DNA of 64,000 bases from Streptomyces sp. NBC_00239 (lineage in GTDB: Bacteria > Actinomycetota > Actinomycetes > Streptomycetales > Streptomycetaceae): assembly GCF_036194065.1 (NCBI RefSeq), contig NZ_CP108095.1, positions 2,232,001 through 2,296,000 on the forward strand, in the 5' to 3' direction. The position numbers and the translations under genes are program-made. The notes below the pieces were generated by a model. That model saw nothing but the letters and a program-made list of their open reading frames with translations, did no database searches and was not told where the DNA came from. Of this stretch, positions 33,914-44,150 are shown in pieces. The stretch's first letter is position 1; every line of letters starts with the position of its first letter.

Positions 33914-35365
33914 TCAGTCGCGGTGGTTGTTCTTGGCGTTGGGGTCCTTGGTCGCCTTGTTGACCGCGGCCTGGGCCCGCTTGATCCACTCCTTGGGCTG
34001 GATGCGCTTGGCCATCAGCTCGTTGGAGGCGTCCTGGATGTCCAGGTCCATCTGGCTGTACCAGTCCGGGTAACGGTAGTTGAACGTGTTGTCGCCGGCC
34101 GCCTTCAACGCGTCGACGGCCGACTTCGTGCCGGGCCGCAGCTTCACGTTCGGGTCCACGCCGTCCTTGACGATGGTCAGCGAGTTGGCCTGCTGGGCGA
34201 AGAGGGTGGACCACTCGCGGGAGAGCATCGAGCGGACGAACTCCATGCCGCCGGCCTTGTTGGCGGCCTTCTCCGGGACGATGAACGGCTCGCCGGCGCC
34301 GGCCCGGATGGCCTCGAACGGGAGCTTGCTGCCGGCCAGCACGGGCATCGGCAGGAAGCGCATGTCGAAGTCCGCGGGCGTCTGCTTGAGCTGCTCGTTC
34401 TCCAGCCAGGAGCCACAGGTGATGAAGGCGGCCTTGTACTGGTTCCAGCGGGTCTGCGAGTCGGTGTGCGTCAGGCCGTTGGTGCCCGGCATGAGCAGAC
34501 CCTTCTCGACCAGCTCGTAGACGGCCTCGACGGCCTCCAGGGCGACCGGGTTGCCCTCGAAGGCGTTCGGCTCCAGGTTGTCGATCGCCTTCATGGCCTC
34601 CAGACCGCCCTTCTTGGCGATCAGGTCCATGATGGCGACGTTGATGTAGTACGGGTACTTGCCCTGGTGCGCGAGGCCGCCGATGCCGGCCGCCTTGGCC
34701 TTGGCGCAGACCGCCAGGAAGTCGTCCCAGGTCTTCGGCTCGGTCCAGCCCTTCTCCTTGAAGAGCTTGCCGGAGTACCACAGGCCCCACACGGTGTAGA
34801 CGTACTGGACGGCGACGAACTTGCCGCCCAGCGTGCCCTGCTCGACGGTGCCGGGGATGAGCATGTCCCGGACCTTCTTGGTCGGGTCGTCCAGCGAGGG
34901 CGCGTCGAGGACCGGGGTCAGGTCGGCGAGCTGGCCGCCCTTGAGGAGCACGTCGAGCTTGATCTGCTGGGCGCCCGAGTCGTCGATGACGTCCGGCGGG
35001 TTGCCGCCGTTGAAGCGCGGCTGGAGCTTGGCGGTGATCTCCTGGGTGGCGAGGTGGGAGGAAGTGGTGCCCCACTTCTTGTCGAACGCGGCCTCCCAGG
35101 CCTTCGCGTAGTCGTCGCCGTAGCCGCCCTTGAAGACGACCACGTCGAGCTTGCTGCCCTTGGCCACGCCGAAGGGGTTGTTCTTGTCCGCCTTGGCGGT
35201 CGCCGTGGCCTTCGGCTGGTCCTCGCCGCCGCCGGAGGCGCATGCGGACAGGAAGCTCATCGTCGGCACCGCGATCATGCCGAGTGCCGCGGAGCGCTTG
35301 ATCAGGTCGCGGCGGCCGACGCCGTCACCGGTGCCGTGCTCGCCGTGGGCGGAGGTGGATCCCAT
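33914..35365 (-). CDS. ngcE: N-acetylglucosamine/diacetylchitobiose-binding lipoprotein NgcE
   Basis: NgcE captures GlcNAc and chitobiose released from chitin or cell wall. The N-terminus carries a Tat motif (GRRDLIKRSAALG) followed by lipobox LSAC with Cys42, so it is likely a Tat-exported lipoprotein. The mature domain is a CUT1 binding protein: LDVVVFKGGYGDDYAKAWEA, FNGGNPPDVIDDSGAQQ, YTVWGLWYSGKLFKEKG, TWDDFLAVCAKAKAAG, FITCGSWLENEQ, and the late NYRYPDWYSQMDLD segment typical of NgcE. I choose the ATG at 35365, with GAGGA seven nt upstream; the ATG at 35371 is too close to it. A DasR-like site lies about 140 bp upstream. Confidence 0.92.
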   Translation of the reverse strand: MGSTSAHGEHGTGDGVGRRDLIKRSAALGMIAVPTMSFLSACASGGGEDQPKATATAKADKNNPFGVAKGSKLDVVVFKGGYGDDYAKAWEAAFDKKWGTTSSHLATQEITAKLQPRFNGGNPPDVIDDSGAQQIKLDVLLKGGQLADLTPVLDAPSLDDPTKKVRDMLIPGTVEQGTLGGKFVAVQYVYTVWGLWYSGKLFKEKGWTEPKTWDDFLAVCAKAKAAGIGGLAHQGKYPYYINVAIMDLIAKKGGLEAMKAIDNLEPNAFEGNPVALEAVEAVYELVEKGLLMPGTNGLTHTDSQTRWNQYKAAFITCGSWLENEQLKQTPADFDMRFLPMPVLAGSKLPFEAIRAGAGEPFIVPEKAANKAGGMEFVRSMLSREWSTLFAQQANSLTIVKDGVDPNVKLRPGTKSAVDALKAAGDNTFNYRYPDWYSQMDLDIQDASNELMAKRIQPKEWIKRAQAAVNKATKDPNAKNNHRD

Positions 35366-35501
35366 GCTCATGTCCTCGCCTTCGTCAGGAGTGTGAAGGA
35401 GGGCCGGAAATCAGGGCAGTTGCCGTGCACGCGGGCATCACCGCAGGTCGCCGCCATCCCCCGGTCCGGGGGTCGCGCGTACCGCGATCGTCCGGACGGG
35501 C

Positions 35502-35517
35502 ACAGGTATAGTCCACT
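35502..35517. promoter_or_regulatory. DasR-responsive element (dre)-like site upstream of ngcE
   Basis: ACAGGTATAGTCCACT matches the recalled dre consensus ACTGGTCTAGACCACT at 13 of 16 positions, including GGT.TAG.CCACT. DasR represses GlcNAc-uptake and chitin genes, so the position fits. The rest of 35366-35679 shows no gene. Confidence 0.65.
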
Positions 35518-35612
35518 CCCGCTCGCCTGAGCAAGATCGTGCACAAGGATGACCCCCGGTTTTTCCGAGTTGAGACCTGTCCGTCACACGGGGAGCCTTC
35601 CCCGAAAACCGG

Positions 35613-35645
35613 AAGGGCCGTACCCCCTTAACGGGGATACGGCCC
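35613..35645 (-). terminator. Terminator after aconitase
   Basis: AGGGCCGTA/TACGGCCCT arms with CCCC/GGGG inside and a TTAA loop, 34 bp after the stop. Confidence 0.8.
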
Positions 35646-35679
35646 TATGGTGCCGAACATGTCCGGCTAATCAGTGCAT

Positions 35680-38430
<2,751 letters not shown>

Positions 38431-38468
38431 TTACCGCATCCTGCCGCCACGCCCTGTGGCCCATCCGC

Positions 38469-38502
38469 TAAGGTAAGGCTAAGTTAGGTAACCCTTACAG
38501 CG
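38469..38502. promoter_or_regulatory. Tandem iron-box (DmdR1/IdeR)-like sites upstream of acnA
   Basis: TAAGGTAAGGCTAAGTTAG (38469-38487) matches the recalled 19-bp consensus TWAGGTWAGSCTWACCTWA at 16 positions. An overlapping site from 38484 (TTAGGTAACCCTTACAGCG) matches at 14. They lie 72-105 bp upstream of the acnA start, in the gap after the lacI gene. Iron control of an iron-sulfur enzyme is plausible. Confidence 0.6.
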
Positions 38503-38551
38503 GAGGCGGCTGCGGTGCGCCCTCGGCAGATATCTCGATGTCGAGATAACT

Positions 38552-39577
38552 CTAGTACATGACCGGGGGCCGAGACGAAGCACGCACCTCGAGGCCCGCC
38601 GGAACAGTGCGCTGGCCGGGCGTTTCCGGCTGCCCGGATTCGATCAGGGCGACCAGCGCGGCCACCGCCGTCTCCCCGATCACCTCGGGCCGCAGGGTGA
38701 CCGTGCTGACCGGCACGGCCCCCGCCGCCGGGTCGCCCTCCGCGTACGCCGGGTCCTCGCTCGCGCACACCAGCAGCAGGTCCCCGGGGACCCGCAGGCC
38801 GTGCCGCCGGGCGGCGGACAGCACCTGGCGGCCGCCCGGGTCGAACACGCAGTGGACGGCGTCCGGCCGCGCGCCCGGGGGCCCGGCGAGCGCCTCGTCG
38901 AAGGCGTGCCCCGGCGTGTCGTGCGGGTCGAAGGGAATCACGAGCGGCTCCCGCTCCCCCTCCTCGCACCACTGCTCGTACGCGGCCGTGACGGCGTTCG
39001 AGTAGTGGTCGTGTCCGTAATCGGAATGCAGGGCTATGCGCCGCGCGCCGGCCGCGGCCAAGTGGTCGAGCACCTCGCGGGTGGTCGCCGCGTGGTCGTT
39101 GTCCACCCAGACGTCCCCCGGCCGGGGATCGGCCGGCCGGCCGTCGAAGACGACCGGCATCCCGCGGGCCCGCAGCGCGCGCAGCACCGGGTCGCCCGTC
39201 GGACTGTCCAGGAGGAGCATCCCGTCCACGGCGAGGGTGTGCCACAGCGCCTCGGCGCCGCGCTCGGCGGGCAGCGTGGTCAGCGCGTAGCCGCGGGCGT
39301 GGGCGGCGGAGGTCGCGGCGGTGATGAGCCGGGAGAAGTAGGCGACGCCCGCGAAGTCCCAGGCGTTGCCGGCGTACGTGGTGACGGCGAGGCCGAGGGT
39401 GCGGGTACGGGGGCCCCGGCGCGCGCCGTACCCGAGGGCGGCGGCGACCTCGCGGACCCGGCGCCGGGTGCCCTCGCCGACCCGGCCGGTGCCGTTGAGG
39501 GCGTGCGAGACGGTCGCGGTGGACACCTCTGCGGCCCGCGCGATGTCGGCGATGGTGGGTGGCGGCACGAGCGTCAT
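38552..39577 (-). CDS. LacI-family transcriptional regulator
   Basis: This 341-residue repressor has the LacI HTH and hinge (TIADIARAAEVSTATVSHALNG, then RVREVAAALGY) and a periplasmic-binding-like effector domain (LGLAVTTYAGNAWDFAGVAYF; VDGMLLLDSP; MPVVFDGRP; VSTVTLRPEVIGETAVAAL). The effector is unknown. It lies divergent from the amidohydrolase gene with 140 bp between, where a TTAAC-GG-GTTAA dyad sits, so it may control itself and that gene. The aconitase gene is downstream on the same strand but has its own promoter region. Confidence 0.88.
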   Translation of the reverse strand: MTLVPPPTIADIARAAEVSTATVSHALNGTGRVGEGTRRRVREVAAALGYGARRGPRTRTLGLAVTTYAGNAWDFAGVAYFSRLITAATSAAHARGYALTTLPAERGAEALWHTLAVDGMLLLDSPTGDPVLRALRARGMPVVFDGRPADPRPGDVWVDNDHAATTREVLDHLAAAGARRIALHSDYGHDHYSNAVTAAYEQWCEEGEREPLVIPFDPHDTPGHAFDEALAGPPGARPDAVHCVFDPGGRQVLSAARRHGLRVPGDLLLVCASEDPAYAEGDPAAGAVPVSTVTLRPEVIGETAVAALVALIESGQPETPGQRTVPAGLEVRASSRPPVMY

Positions 39578-39635
39578 CGTACGGAGCCGCGCGCCGGGCC
39601 GACGTACGGAATCCGTCGCCGCGGGGTGGTTCTGG

Positions 39636-39647
39636 TTAACGGGTTAA
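39636..39647. promoter_or_regulatory. TTAAC-GG-GTTAA dyad between lacI and the amidohydrolase
   Basis: Perfect 5-bp arms with a 2-bp centre in an AT-rich patch of the divergent promoter region. It is a candidate operator for the adjacent LacI regulator. Confidence 0.4.
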
Positions 39648-39717
39648 TCACCCAGTGTCCTGGCCACAGCCGGTGTCAGAGGACGCCGGCTGCCGCCAGA
39701 AGTGCTTGGGAGTGGCC

Positions 39718-41652
39718 ATGTCGTCTTCGCTGTCGCAGTCTTCTCTGCCGCTGTCCCCCCTCTCGCGCCGGGGGCTGCTCGCCGCGGGTGCGGTCGCGGC
39801 CGGCGGCGCGGTCGTCGCGGCCGTGCCCGGCACGGCCGCCGCGGCGCCGGCCGGCGCCCGGACCTCGGCCGCCGCGACGCTGATCATCCACAACGCGCGG
39901 GTGTTCACGGGCGTGCCCGGGGCACGCCCGGTCGAGGCGGTGGCGGTGGGCCGGGACGGCCGGATCCTCGCCACCGGCACCGGCTCGGCGGTGCGGCGGC
40001 TGATCGGGCGGGACACCGAGGTGGTCAACGCCCGCGGCAACACCGTGATGAGCGGGATCCACGACGGCCACGTGCACCCGCTGGGCGCGGGCGACCGCTC
40101 GCTGCGCCCCTCGCTGCAGAGCGCCGAGACGAGCGTGGCCGAACTGCAGGAGATCCTGAAGGGGTTCCTCGCCGACACCGGCGGCGCGGGCGCCGAGCCG
40201 GACTCCTGGCTGGTGGTGGAGGACTGGAACCCGGTCGGCCTGCTGCCCGCCGGCACCGCCCCGCACCACGCCATGCTGGACGCGCTGCCCACGCGGCGGC
40301 CGGTGGCGCTGGTCGGCGGCGACGGCCACAACCTGTGGGCCAACCGCCGGGCGCTGGAGATCGCGGGCATCACGGCGGCCACCCCGGACCCGGCCGGCGG
40401 AAAGATCGTCAAGGGTGCCGACGGGAAGCCCACCGGCGTGCTCAAGGACGACGCCCAGGGCCTGGTGACCCGGCACGTGCCGGAGCCGACGAAGGCCCAG
40501 CTGGTCGCGGCCTGCGCGCGGGCGCTCGGCGACGCCGCCGCGGCCGGCGTCACCACGATGATGGACGCCCTGGTGGGCCGCCACGAACTGGAGCTCTACC
40601 GGGCCCTGTCCAAGGCCGGCAAGCTGCCGCAGCGCATCGTCCCGGCGCTGCGACTGGACGCGGCGCAGGCCAAGGACCCGGCCGGCTCGCTGGCGTACGC
40701 GCGCGGGCTGCGCAAGGAGTTCGAGGGGGTGCGCGGGCTGCGGTTCGGGATGGTCAAGGTGTTCCTGGACGGCGTCATCGAGCACCCGGCGCAGACCGCC
40801 GCGCTGCTGGAGCCGTACCTGGACGGCCACGGGAAGCCCACGGACAACCGGGGCGAACTGTACGTATCCGGGCGGGACTACGGGCGGCTGTCCGCGGCCT
40901 TCAACGCGGCGGGCTGGCAGATGCACGCCCACGGGCTGGGCGACCGGGCGGTGCGCACCGCCCTGGACGGGTACGCGTACGCCCGCCGGGTGACCGGCGT
41001 GCGGGACGCGCGCAACGCCGTCGCGCACCTGCAGATCGTGGACCCGGCGGACCTGAAGCGGTTCGCGCAGCTGGGCGTGGCCGCGTGCATGCAGCTCCAG
41101 TGGGCGGCCCGGGACACCTGGACGATGGACGCGCTGCTGCCGTACATCGGGCCGGAGCGGCACCGCTGGATGTACCCGGCGCGCAGCCTGGAGAAGGCCG
41201 GCGCCCGGCTGTCGGGCGGGTCCGACTGGCCGGTGGACGCCCTGCAGGTGTGGAACCAGATCCGTACGTCGATCGACCGCAAGGGCGCGGAGGGGGACGG
41301 GCCGCTGTACCGGGAGCTGGAGGGGCTGAGCCGGGCGTCGACCCTGCGGATGCACACCCTCGGCACCGCCTGGCAGCTGCGGCAGGACGCGCTGACGGGC
41401 ACGGTGGAGCGGGGCAAGGCGGCGGACCTGGTGCTGCTGGACCGCGACGTGACGCGCTGCCCGGTCAAGGACATCAGCGACACGCGGGTGGAACTGACGC
41501 TGGTGGGCGGCAAGGCGGTGCACGACGCGCACTCGGCCACCGGCCGGGCGGCCGTGTCCCGGCTGGCGCGCGCGGCGGCCGGCCCGCGCCCTGCCTCGTA
41601 CGCGGCGGTGCACGGCGGCCGGCACCGCGCGTGCGGGTGCGGCGGGCACTGA
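39718..41652 (+). CDS. Secreted amidohydrolase (YtcJ-like, amidohydrolase family 3)
   Basis: The 644-residue protein opens with a Tat-type signal (LSRRGLLAAGAVAAGGAVVAA, then AAAAPA). The mature enzyme has the metal-dependent hydrolase pattern: IHNARVFTG, VNARGNTVMSGIHDGHVHPLG (metal-binding HxH), VALVGGDGHNLWANRRAL, a Lys region MVKVFLDGVIEHP, MHAHGLGDRAV, HLQIVDP and SGGSDWPV with the late Asp. The family hydrolyses amide or imide bonds; the substrate is unknown. GGGAG precedes the ATG. The extreme C-terminus is His/Cys-rich (GRHRACGCGGH), an unusual tail. It is divergent from a LacI regulator. Confidence 0.87.
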   Translation: MSSSLSQSSLPLSPLSRRGLLAAGAVAAGGAVVAAVPGTAAAAPAGARTSAAATLIIHNARVFTGVPGARPVEAVAVGRDGRILATGTGSAVRRLIGRDTEVVNARGNTVMSGIHDGHVHPLGAGDRSLRPSLQSAETSVAELQEILKGFLADTGGAGAEPDSWLVVEDWNPVGLLPAGTAPHHAMLDALPTRRPVALVGGDGHNLWANRRALEIAGITAATPDPAGGKIVKGADGKPTGVLKDDAQGLVTRHVPEPTKAQLVAACARALGDAAAAGVTTMMDALVGRHELELYRALSKAGKLPQRIVPALRLDAAQAKDPAGSLAYARGLRKEFEGVRGLRFGMVKVFLDGVIEHPAQTAALLEPYLDGHGKPTDNRGELYVSGRDYGRLSAAFNAAGWQMHAHGLGDRAVRTALDGYAYARRVTGVRDARNAVAHLQIVDPADLKRFAQLGVAACMQLQWAARDTWTMDALLPYIGPERHRWMYPARSLEKAGARLSGGSDWPVDALQVWNQIRTSIDRKGAEGDGPLYRELEGLSRASTLRMHTLGTAWQLRQDALTGTVERGKAADLVLLDRDVTRCPVKDISDTRVELTLVGGKAVHDAHSATGRAAVSRLARAAAGPRPASYAAVHGGRHRACGCGGH

Positions 41653-41824
41653 CCGCGGCGGCGGCTGCGCTCCCGCGGGCTGACGGCCCGGCAGCCGGGC
41701 GACCGCTCGACAGTCCGGCGGCCGGTCAGCCGGGCAGCCCGCGGGGGGATAGCTCAAATCCGGAGTGCTTGAATCCGGACCTGACGGGCGATAACACCCT
41801 TTTGGGGCGCCCCGAATCGGCCGC

Positions 41825-41840
41825 ATCTCATATCTGAGAT
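41825..41840. promoter_or_regulatory. Perfect dyad ATCTCA-TATC-TGAGAT upstream of the XRE-MurA gene
   Basis: Six-bp arms with a 4-bp centre, ending 11 bp before the ATG at 41852. It overlaps the expected core promoter (GATACC at 41838-41843 as -10, giving a leaderless start). It is a likely autoregulatory operator for the N-terminal HTH of the next gene. Confidence 0.55.
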
Positions 41841-41851
41841 ACCGTGCCCCC

Positions 41852-43381
41852 ATGGCAGACGACTACCTCGTACGCATCGGCAAGCTCATCCGTGACGCCC
41901 GGCAGCACCGTGGCTGGACACAGAGTCAGCTTGCCGATGCGCTCGGAACCAGCCAGAGCGCCGTGAACCGCATCGAGCGCGGCAATCAAAACATCAGCCT
42001 TGAGATGATCGCCCGAATCGGTGAAGCGCTCGACAGCGAGATCGTGTCGCTGGGCTACGCGGGCCCGATGCACCTGCGGGTGGTCGGCGGCCGCCGGCTC
42101 TCCGGCGCCATCGACGTCAAGACCAGCAAGAACGCCTGCGTCGCGCTGCTGTGCGCCACCCTCCTCAACAAGGGCCGCACGGTGCTGCGCCGGGTGGCGC
42201 GCATCGAGGAGGTGTACCGCCTTCTGGAGGTGCTGGGCTCCATCGGCGTCCGCACCCGCTGGATCAACGACGGCGTCGACCTCGAAATCGTGCCGCCGGC
42301 CCGGCTGGACATGGACTCCATCGACGAGGAGGCCGCCCGCCGGACGCGCAGCATCATCATGTTCCTCGGCCCGCTGCTGCACCGCATGGACCAGTTCAAG
42401 CTGCCGTACGCGGGCGGCTGCGACCTGGGCACCCGCACCATCGAGCCGCACATGATCGCGCTGCGCCGGTTCGGCCTGGACATCACGGCCACCGAGGGCA
42501 TCTACCACGCCGTGGTCGAGGCCGCGGTGGCGCCGCAGCGGCCGATCGTGCTGACCGAGCGCGGGGACACCGTGACCGAGAACGCGCTGCTGGCCGCCGC
42601 GCGGCACGACGGCGTCACGGTCATCCGCAACGCCTCCTCCAACTACATGGTCCAGGACCTCTGCTTCTTCCTGGAGGCGCTGGGCGTCCGGGTCGACGGC
42701 ATCGGCACCACGACCCTGACCGTGCACGGCGTCCCCACCATCGACGTCGACGTGGACTACTCCCCCTCCGAGGACCCGGTCGAGGCGATGAGCCTGCTGG
42801 CCGCCGCGGTGGTCACGGAGTCGGAGCTCACCATCCGCCGGGTGCCGATCGAGTTCATGGAGATCGAGCTCGCGGTGCTGGAGGAGATGGGCCTCGACCA
42901 CGACCGCTCGACGGAGTACACGGCGGACAACGGCCGCACCCGGCTCGTGGACCTGACGGTCCGCCCGTCGAAGCTCGAAGCCCCGATCGACAAGATCCAC
43001 CCGATGCCGTTCCCCGGGCTGAACATCGACAACGTGCCCTTCTTCGCGGCCATCGCGGCCGTCGCCCAGGGCCAGACCCTCATCCACGACTGGGTCTACG
43101 ACAACCGCGCGATCTACCTCACCGACCTCAACCGGCTCGGCGGCCGCCTCCAGCTCCTGGACCCGCACCGCGTCCTGGTCGAGGGACCGACCCGCTGGCG
43201 CGCGGCCGAGATGATGTGCCCGCCGGCCCTGCGCCCCGCGGTCGTCATCCTCCTCGCGATGATGGCGGCGGAGGGCACCTCGGTCCTGCGCAACGTCTAC
43301 GTCATCAACCGCGGCTACGAGGAACTCGCCGAGCGCCTCAACTCGGTGGGCGCCCAGATCGAGATCTTCCGCGACATCTAG
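41852..43381 (+). CDS. XRE HTH fused to MurA-like enolpyruvyl transferase
   Basis: Residues 1-65 are an XRE/HTH_3 DNA-binding domain (IGKLIRDARQHRGWTQSQLA; LGTSQSAVNRIERGNQNIS). From 72 to the end is an EPSP-synthase fold like UDP-GlcNAc enolpyruvyl transferase: KTSKN (Lys93-Asn94) in the substrate site and the loop PYAGGCDLGTR with Cys190 where MurA has its catalytic Cys. So the enzyme part may be active in peptidoglycan precursor synthesis, or may sense UDP-GlcNAc for the HTH. The recalled Streptomyces orthologue is SCO5998. A perfect dyad lies just before the start, and a terminator follows. Confidence 0.88.
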   Translation: MADDYLVRIGKLIRDARQHRGWTQSQLADALGTSQSAVNRIERGNQNISLEMIARIGEALDSEIVSLGYAGPMHLRVVGGRRLSGAIDVKTSKNACVALLCATLLNKGRTVLRRVARIEEVYRLLEVLGSIGVRTRWINDGVDLEIVPPARLDMDSIDEEAARRTRSIIMFLGPLLHRMDQFKLPYAGGCDLGTRTIEPHMIALRRFGLDITATEGIYHAVVEAAVAPQRPIVLTERGDTVTENALLAAARHDGVTVIRNASSNYMVQDLCFFLEALGVRVDGIGTTTLTVHGVPTIDVDVDYSPSEDPVEAMSLLAAAVVTESELTIRRVPIEFMEIELAVLEEMGLDHDRSTEYTADNGRTRLVDLTVRPSKLEAPIDKIHPMPFPGLNIDNVPFFAAIAAVAQGQTLIHDWVYDNRAIYLTDLNRLGGRLQLLDPHRVLVEGPTRWRAAEMMCPPALRPAVVILLAMMAAEGTSVLRNVYVINRGYEELAERLNSVGAQIEIFRDI

Positions 43382-43398
43382 GCCCGCACGTACGTACG

Positions 43399-43434
43399 AA
43401 GCCCCCGTCGGCAGCCCCGCCGACGGGGGCTTTT
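43399..43434 (+). terminator. Intrinsic terminator after XRE-MurA gene
   Basis: AAGCCCCCGTCGGC and GCCGACGGGGGCTT pair perfectly with a 6-nt loop and end in TTTT, a classical rho-independent terminator. Confidence 0.9.
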
Positions 43435-43569
43435 GCGCGTTCTGGGCGGGGGGTGCGCATGTGCCGGTGTCTCATTTCCGCGACATACCGGAATACGGAT
43501 CATCGTCTTGTGTATCTTGAGCGCCGCTCCAAGTGATTCACCGTTGCACTACAGGGAGGGGACCCCCTT

Positions 43570-44028
43570 ATGAAGAAGACCGCCACTTTCGCCGCGGCCG
43601 CCGCGCTCGCCGCCGTCGCGCTCGCCGCGCCGCAGGCCACCGCCGCCACTCACCAGGGCGGGCTGCACTTCGGTGCGCTCCAGTTCGACGGTCCGGGCCC
43701 GGACCTGCCGCGCACCAACGCGAAGCTGAACGCCGAGTTCGTGGACCTGCACAACAACAGCCGGACGCCCGTCACGCTGACCGGCTACACGGTCCGGACC
43801 GCTTCCGGTTTCGTGTACAAGTTCGGCTCGTTCAAGCTCGGCGCCTACCAGAGCGTGCGCCTGCACAACGGCCAGGGCGGCAACACCGCCAAGCACGTGT
43901 ACCGGAAGCTCAACAACTTCTGGTTCAACAACAGCGGCGGCTCGGTGACGCTGACCGCCGCGAACGGCGTCAAGAAGGACGCGTGCTCCTGGCGCGCCAA
44001 CGGCCGGGGCTACACCACCTGCCACTGA
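43570..44028 (+). CDS. Secreted lamin-tail-domain protein
   Basis: This 152-residue protein has a Sec signal (KKTATFAAAAALAAVALAAPQATA, split before AATHQGG). The mature domain follows the lamin tail (LTD) pattern: FVDLHNNSRTPVTLTGYTV, FKLGAYQSVRLHNGQG, LNNFWFNNSGGSVTLTAANG. It has one Cys pair near the end (DACSWRANGRGYTTCH) that could form a disulfide. LTD proteins are common secreted proteins in Streptomyces with no settled role. Only a weak promoter is visible upstream; it is monocistronic by position. Confidence 0.82.
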   Translation: MKKTATFAAAAALAAVALAAPQATAATHQGGLHFGALQFDGPGPDLPRTNAKLNAEFVDLHNNSRTPVTLTGYTVRTASGFVYKFGSFKLGAYQSVRLHNGQGGNTAKHVYRKLNNFWFNNSGGSVTLTAANGVKKDACSWRANGRGYTTCH

Positions 44029-44150
44029 GGCCGAGCGGGCCGCACGGGCGTTTTCCGGCCGGACCTTCCGGATCGGGCCCCCCGTGCGGTCACCGCGCCG
44101 CACACTTGCCCGCAGTGACCATCGATGAAGACGATCACTTGAGGAGCGGC

